Part shown: piece after piece, positions 6,798 through 9,766 of the stretch
Position numbering within the stretch: position 1 is the first letter of the stretch
Layout of the letters: the number at the start of each line of letters is the position of its first letter
Source of the DNA: Candidatus Poseidoniaceae archaeon
GTDB taxonomy: Archaea > Thermoplasmatota > Poseidoniia > Poseidoniales > Poseidoniaceae
Direction: 5' to 3'
Assembly: GCA_028822955.1 (NCBI GenBank)
Contig: JAPKCL010000060.1
Coordinates: 1-9,766 of the forward strand
DNA: 9,766 nucleotides
Made by a program: the position numbers and the translations under genes
Notes under the pieces: model-generated
Databases searched by the model: none
What the model was told of the DNA's origin: nothing
What the model saw: only the letters and a program-made list of their open reading frames with translations

Positions 6798-7631
6798 TTA
6801 TGAAGAAGAGATATTGCCGCTTACAGTTTTGGTCCCAGTGGCCGTTAACCTCCACGGTGAGCGTTTGTTTTGACCCGCTTTTTCAATCAGTTCGTTCGTG
6901 TTTAATTGAATCATGTGATACGAAACGAGTTGCCTTGAGAGCTGTAATTTCGTTTCGATTTCTTTATTTGACAACCCTAGGACTCCTGCATCTGCAAGTG
7001 TTTGTAAAATGGCAAGTCGCGTTCCGAGAATTGGATGGCTGATTACATGGAGTTGATCTGAGGGGATATTTGCGGCAGCATATCTTCTGAGTTTGCCGTC
7101 TCTCCATGAGACGATAGAACCTTGCGTTTCTAACATTTGTAAATGGTGAGCTGTGACGCCATTCGCAAGTTGAAGTACATCTCTTAATGCAGAAAAATGA
7201 ATTCCTGCGTTCGCTTCGATAAAACCAAAAATTCTCCCCCTGTTAAGCTCGTCACGGTCCGCTTTCTTAGCCAGAAGTGGCGTAACTATTGCCATTAGAA
7301 TTGCAATTTTAATGGCTTCAGAAAGAGCCGAACTCAGGAAGAGGAGGGAAAAAAGGCTCGTCCCAAAGCCGATGAATACGATTGATGAATCATTTCCTAG
7401 TCCATCACCTTTAGATTCAGCTTCACTTTCTGCCAATGAAATTTCTTCGACGGCAGCAGGTTCATCCCCCTCTTGCTCGGCTTCATCGGCACTTGCTGCA
7501 CCTGAAAAGCCATCTTCAGCACTTGGTGTATCTGCCGCAGTCGCCTGCCCTTCATCGAGGGTGGCAAAACCAAAAAGCACAGATGTAAGAGAAACAGCAA
7601 TGAGAAATCGAATACTCCAACTGCCGTTCAT
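6798..7631 (-). CDS. Membrane-anchored double winged-helix transcriptional regulator
   Basis: A 277-aa protein. Residues 8-25 form a signal peptide or first membrane helix. Residues 34-81 are strongly acidic (about 16 Asp/Glu to one Lys) and predicted outside the cell. Hydrophobic stretches at 83-101 and 105-121 are followed by KKADRD. A first winged helix at about 131-187 (RGRIFGFIEANAGIHF..., ANGVTAHHLQMLE, wing SWRDGKLRRY) is typical of archaeal membrane regulators of the RGxIYxYIxxNPGxH type. A second covers about 204-262 (LSNKEIETKLQLSRQLVSYHMIQL). The DNA-binding half should be cytoplasmic. This needs an even number of crossings overall, so one of the two central stretches may not span, or the N-terminus is cleaved and both form one hairpin. 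It likely senses an envelope signal. A 12-bp palindrome overlaps its start codon, which suggests autoregulation. The downstream lipoprotein is the obvious candidate target. Confidence 0.85.
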   Translation of the reverse strand: MNGSWSIRFLIAVSLTSVLFGFATLDEGQATAADTPSAEDGFSGAASADEAEQEGDEPAAVEEISLAESEAESKGDGLGNDSSIVFIGFGTSLFSLLFLSSALSEAIKIAILMAIVTPLLAKKADRDELNRGRIFGFIEANAGIHFSALRDVLQLANGVTAHHLQMLETQGSIVSWRDGKLRRYAAANIPSDQLHVISHPILGTRLAILQTLADAGVLGLSNKEIETKLQLSRQLVSYHMIQLNTNELIEKAGQNKRSPWRLTATGTKTVSGNISSS

Positions 7632-7641
7632 GTAATTACAT
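7630..7641. promoter_or_regulatory. Perfect 12-bp palindrome at the regulator start, candidate operator
   Basis: ATGTAATTACAT is its own reverse complement and overlaps the regulator's ATG (7629-7631). A dimeric winged-helix protein bound here would block initiation of its own gene, and could also affect the divergent CYTH gene 138 bp away. A partial match (8 of 12, keeping the half-site TTACAT) lies at 6787-6798, just before the lipoprotein gene. The operator role is inference. Confidence 0.4.
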
Positions 7642-7710
7642 AAGCGGATAGGTTTTCAAGAACTTGGTTCAATGATTTGACAAACTATACCTTGAGTTTC
7701 ATCGTAGTAG

Positions 7711-7722
7711 GTGAAATATACT
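7711..7722 (+). promoter_or_regulatory. Candidate BRE/TATA box for the CYTH gene
   Basis: gtgaaatatact contains a TATA-like aaatata with a purine-rich flank resembling a BRE. Initiation about 25 bp downstream would fall near 7743, leaving a leader of roughly 37 bases that includes AAGGGG at 7766-7771, a weak ribosome site before ATG 7780. Confidence 0.35.
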
Positions 7723-7779
7723 CCACCAACAAGGGGTGTTTGTTGTCCTTGCTGATGCGAGGATGAAGGGGTTAGAAGA

Positions 7780-8346
7780 ATGAGCGAGTATGTGGAAATC
7801 GAACGTCGCTTTTTCGTCGACGGGAGAAACGCCCGCCCTTGGAGAGAATCTGAACATCGTTCTGAAATCGCACAACATTACCTCGATTCGTCGCTTTTCA
7901 AGAACAATGGGAACGAATTATGTTATGCGGGCACATTCGCATTGGTTCAGATGAAGAATGAAGAGAAGGCTCTCTTTGAAGCAACCGAAGATTGGACTTC
8001 ACGAATTCGGTTTACCCAGGATTCTGTCACTTTGACTTTGAAAGGGAAGCGTACTCACGCCTCTGCAACTGAACTTGAATGGAATATTTCTCTCGAACTG
8101 GCAGAAGAAATTATCAATTCGAAACGGCACCCTTCAATCACCAAAACTCGATACCACTGGAAAGGAAAAGACGGAATGGTTTGGGAAGTCGATGAATTTG
8201 AAGGCGGCCTTGCTGGCTTAGTTCTTGCAGAAATTGAACTGCCGAATATTGACCATAATGTGACATTGCCTGAATGGCTCGGAGTAGAACTGACTGGACT
8301 TCACCAGTGGTCGAACTCAACCCTTGCGCTTACTGAAGTTTCATGA
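7780..8346 (+). CDS. CYTH-domain protein (triphosphate tunnel metalloenzyme)
   Basis: A 188-aa protein with the hallmark charged residues of the CYTH/TTM barrel. These are E6-I-E8-x-R10 (ExExK/R), R75-x-R77, K88-x-K90, ELE at 98-100, R124, EVDEF at 136-140 and EIE at 151-153. Near the end GVELTGLHQWSNSTLA matches the family's closing helix. CYTH enzymes bind triphosphates plus Mg2+/Mn2+ in a charged tunnel; known activities include inorganic triphosphatase, thiamine triphosphatase and adenylate cyclase, and sequence alone cannot choose among them. It is presumably cytoplasmic, with no signal peptide. About 30 residues (roughly 40-72, containing NNGNELCYAG...) are inserted between the strand ending QHYLDSS and the RIR strand, where small family members are contiguous. 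The gene is divergent from the regulator and ends one base from the convergent aminotransferase gene. Confidence 0.85.
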   Translation: MSEYVEIERRFFVDGRNARPWRESEHRSEIAQHYLDSSLFKNNGNELCYAGTFALVQMKNEEKALFEATEDWTSRIRFTQDSVTLTLKGKRTHASATELEWNISLELAEEIINSKRHPSITKTRYHWKGKDGMVWEVDEFEGGLAGLVLAEIELPNIDHNVTLPEWLGVELTGLHQWSNSTLALTEVS

Positions 8347-8347
8347 G

Positions 8348-9448
8348 TCAACTGTAACTTCGTAGAGCTGCAACGATACGTTGCTTTTCGTCATCGTGAA
8401 GCCCGTGCATGACTGGTATTGCAACCAATGAATTCGATGCTTTGTGTGTGTGTTCAAGCATCTGGGTGAATTGTATGTGGTTCTTGTAGATGTATTGCTG
8501 GTGGCAAGGCGTTGTGTAATAGCGGCGTGCATCAATACCGAATTTGTCAAGATGGGCCACAAGTGCATCTGGATGTTCAGTACGAATACAATATTGATGC
8601 CAAGCGTGAGTCGAGTCTGGCCGAACAGTTGGTGCATGAAGGCTAGTGTGGCCGGCTAATGCTTGAGTGAATAATGCTGCATTTTGCTGCCGAAGTTCAA
8701 TCCAAGCATCAAGATTTGAGAGTTGGACAAGTCCGATGGATGCTGAAACTTCAGACATCCTAAGATTGCTTCCGAGTTGTATTGCTTCAAGGTCAGGACT
8801 ACGCCCATGGTTGGTAATTCCTACAATTTTATCCTGATAGTCAGGGTGAGTTGTGGTAAGCATCCCCCCTTCGCCTCCGACTGCCATATTCTTTGAAGGA
8901 AAAAAGGAGAAACAACCGATATCACCCATGGCGCCGGCCTTTCGAATTATGCCGTCGGGGAATTTTTGTTCAGCTCCATGTGCCTGAGCCGCATCTTCAA
9001 TCAAAACTAAATTGTGTTTTTGACAAAGTGTAACGAGTTTTGGGTCATAGGTTTGACCAAATAAATGAACGCCGATTACCGCTTTGGTTTTGGGCGTAAT
9101 TGCCGCTTTGACTTCATCAAGATCTAAACAATAGTATTCTGGTTCGATATCGACGAAAACCGGAGTTGCTCCGACCAAAAGAGCACATGTCGTTGAGGAA
9201 ATGAAGGTAAATGATGGCACAATCACCTCATCGCCTGGCCCGATATTCGCAATCCTTAGGGCTGCCCACAGCGCAGAAGAGCCGTTTTGACAAGGCGTGG
9301 CGCTTAATGCCCCGCAGTGCTCTGCAAATGCTTTGCCAAATGCTTCGCCTTGGGCTCCCTTAACCCATCTTTTAGAGTCGAGTGTGGCCATGGCTGCGGA
9401 ACGCATTGCCTTGTCCCATGATGGTCGGGCCATTGGGATTCGCTCCAT
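8348..9448 (-). CDS. DegT/DnrJ/EryC1/StrS-family PLP aminotransferase
   Basis: A 366-aa protein from ATG 9448, of usual length for the family. It opens MERIPMARPSW, like the I-P-x-x-[RK]-P start of these enzymes. QNGSSAL (54-60) is the PLP-phosphate loop. EDAAQ (151-155) supplies Asp152 against the pyridine nitrogen and Gln155. SFFPSKN (181-187) holds the Schiff-base Lys186, followed by GGEGG (191-195). All catalytic residues are present. Members aminate keto-sugar nucleotides for lipopolysaccharide, glycan or antibiotic sugars; the exact sugar is unknown. The frame stays open upstream to 9721, but that stretch is antisense to the divergent gene and lies outside the family, so I reject it. 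AAGGAGGT on this strand (9467-9474) is 18 bases from the ATG, too far to be ideal. ATG 9433 is a second option. The enzyme may supply substrates for surface glycans. Confidence 0.92.
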   Translation of the reverse strand: MERIPMARPSWDKAMRSAAMATLDSKRWVKGAQGEAFGKAFAEHCGALSATPCQNGSSALWAALRIANIGPGDEVIVPSFTFISSTTCALLVGATPVFVDIEPEYYCLDLDEVKAAITPKTKAVIGVHLFGQTYDPKLVTLCQKHNLVLIEDAAQAHGAEQKFPDGIIRKAGAMGDIGCFSFFPSKNMAVGGEGGMLTTTHPDYQDKIVGITNHGRSPDLEAIQLGSNLRMSEVSASIGLVQLSNLDAWIELRQQNAALFTQALAGHTSLHAPTVRPDSTHAWHQYCIRTEHPDALVAHLDKFGIDARRYYTTPCHQQYIYKNHIQFTQMLEHTHKASNSLVAIPVMHGLHDDEKQRIVAALRSYS

Positions 9449-9466
9449 GGTTCGGCGAATCGGTCG

Positions 9467-9474
9467 ACCTCCTT
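9467..9474 (-). promoter_or_regulatory. Perfect Shine-Dalgarno-like octamer, oddly spaced
   Basis: Minus-strand AAGGAGGT is complementary to the classic 16S 3' end. It is 18 bases upstream of ATG 9448 but 6 bases upstream of an in-frame ATT at 9458-9460, which would give the N-terminus IRRTMERIP. It is either coincidence, a site used with an unusual start or looped leader, or a sign that the start is misassigned. A second GGAGGT lies at 9516-9521. Confidence 0.35.
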
Positions 9475-9539
9475 GAGTCTGCTTCTTTTTGCTTGGTACC
9501 AGCGCGCCTTTGAAGACCTCCGACCAGTTTGCCTCGCAT

Positions 9540-9766
9540 ATGGTGTCTGAAAGCGGTGAATCCGATGAAGCCACCGCTGACCCTGATGAGCGAAGTCTTG
9601 CTGATTTGGTTGGTGATATTCTTTCACCCGAGGAAACGGTTCTGGAAGAACCCGTTTCAACAGTGAAGTCAAAGAAGAAATTCAAACCGAAGGGTATGTT
9701 TCTCGGTACAAGAAGAGACACTGGAGAGCCAGTTGACGTCCAACCGATGGTGTTGGCTCGTCACGC
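9540..9766 (+). CDS. N-terminus of a probable HerA/FtsK-like ATPase, cut by the window edge
   Basis: ATG at 9540 opens a frame with no stop to the right edge (75 codons). It starts MVSESGESDEATADPDE, an acidic disordered stretch, then SLADLVGDILSPEE, a basic KSKKKFKPKG segment, and FLGTRRDTGEPVDVQPMVLARH. The last block resembles the strand of HerA/DUF87 and FtsK-like ATPases (x-L-G-x-x-x-x-T-G-x-x-V...RH) that comes just before the Walker A loop, which would lie beyond the edge. If correct, this is a hexameric DNA-pumping or DNA-processing ATPase; the nucleotide-binding motifs themselves are not visible. An in-frame stop at 9474-9476 limits upstream starts, and TTG at 9489 is the only notable alternative. 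The gene is divergent from the aminotransferase with a 91-bp gap. No clear ribosome site precedes it, so a leaderless or short-leader transcript is possible. Confidence 0.6.
   Translation, partial: MVSESGESDEATADPDERSLADLVGDILSPEETVLEEPVSTVKSKKKFKPKGMFLGTRRDTGEPVDVQPMVLARH

Noticed and set aside
9449..9721. N-terminal extension of the aminotransferase frame (91 extra residues)
   Set aside because: It is Ser/Arg-rich, has no counterpart in the DegT family, and is antisense to a better plus-strand coding start at 9540.

Overview
The window reads as a compact chromosomal segment of a planktonic euryarchaeon, most likely Marine Group II (Candidatus Poseidoniales). Several traits support this: short intergenic gaps; a large surface protein of thrombospondin type-3 (TSP3) calcium repeats ending in a Pro-rich tail with the GWTMEQW-type motif I associate with this group; a COG4880-type propeller lipoprotein; and a membrane-anchored double winged-helix regulator of the archaeal type. 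The lineage call rests on recalled family features, not on a search.

Layout from left to right: a minus-strand GT-A glycosyltransferase runs off the left edge (1-673). A ~356-bp divergent intergenic region follows. Next is a plus-strand 935-aa surface protein with signal peptide, propeller, TSP3 array, one membrane segment and a cytoplasmic tail (1030-3837). A minus-strand 85-aa zinc-ribbon/membrane protein (3910-4167) and a doubtful 66-aa plus-strand ORF (4177-4377) come after it. Then a minus-strand pair is transcribed in the order regulator (6798-7631), propeller lipoprotein (4382-6745). Divergent from that pair is a plus-strand CYTH-domain protein (7780-8346). It converges with one base of gap on a minus-strand DegT-type PLP aminotransferase (8348-9448). 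Finally, the first 75 codons of a plus-strand gene, probably a HerA/FtsK-like ATPase, run off the right edge (9540-9766).

Four genes deal with the cell surface or envelope: the TSP3 protein, the lipoprotein, the membrane-anchored regulator and the small zinc-ribbon membrane protein. The glycosyltransferase and the sugar-type aminotransferase could serve surface glycan synthesis, but they lie at opposite ends and are not an operon. The most suggestive unit is the regulator plus lipoprotein pair. A perfect 12-bp palindrome overlaps the regulator's start codon, and a weaker partial match lies just before the lipoprotein gene.

No tRNA, rRNA, CRISPR array, insertion sequence or phage gene is visible. 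I do not see a clear, wholly new multi-gene system. The regulator/lipoprotein unit and the TSP3 protein's C-terminal tail are the best leads.
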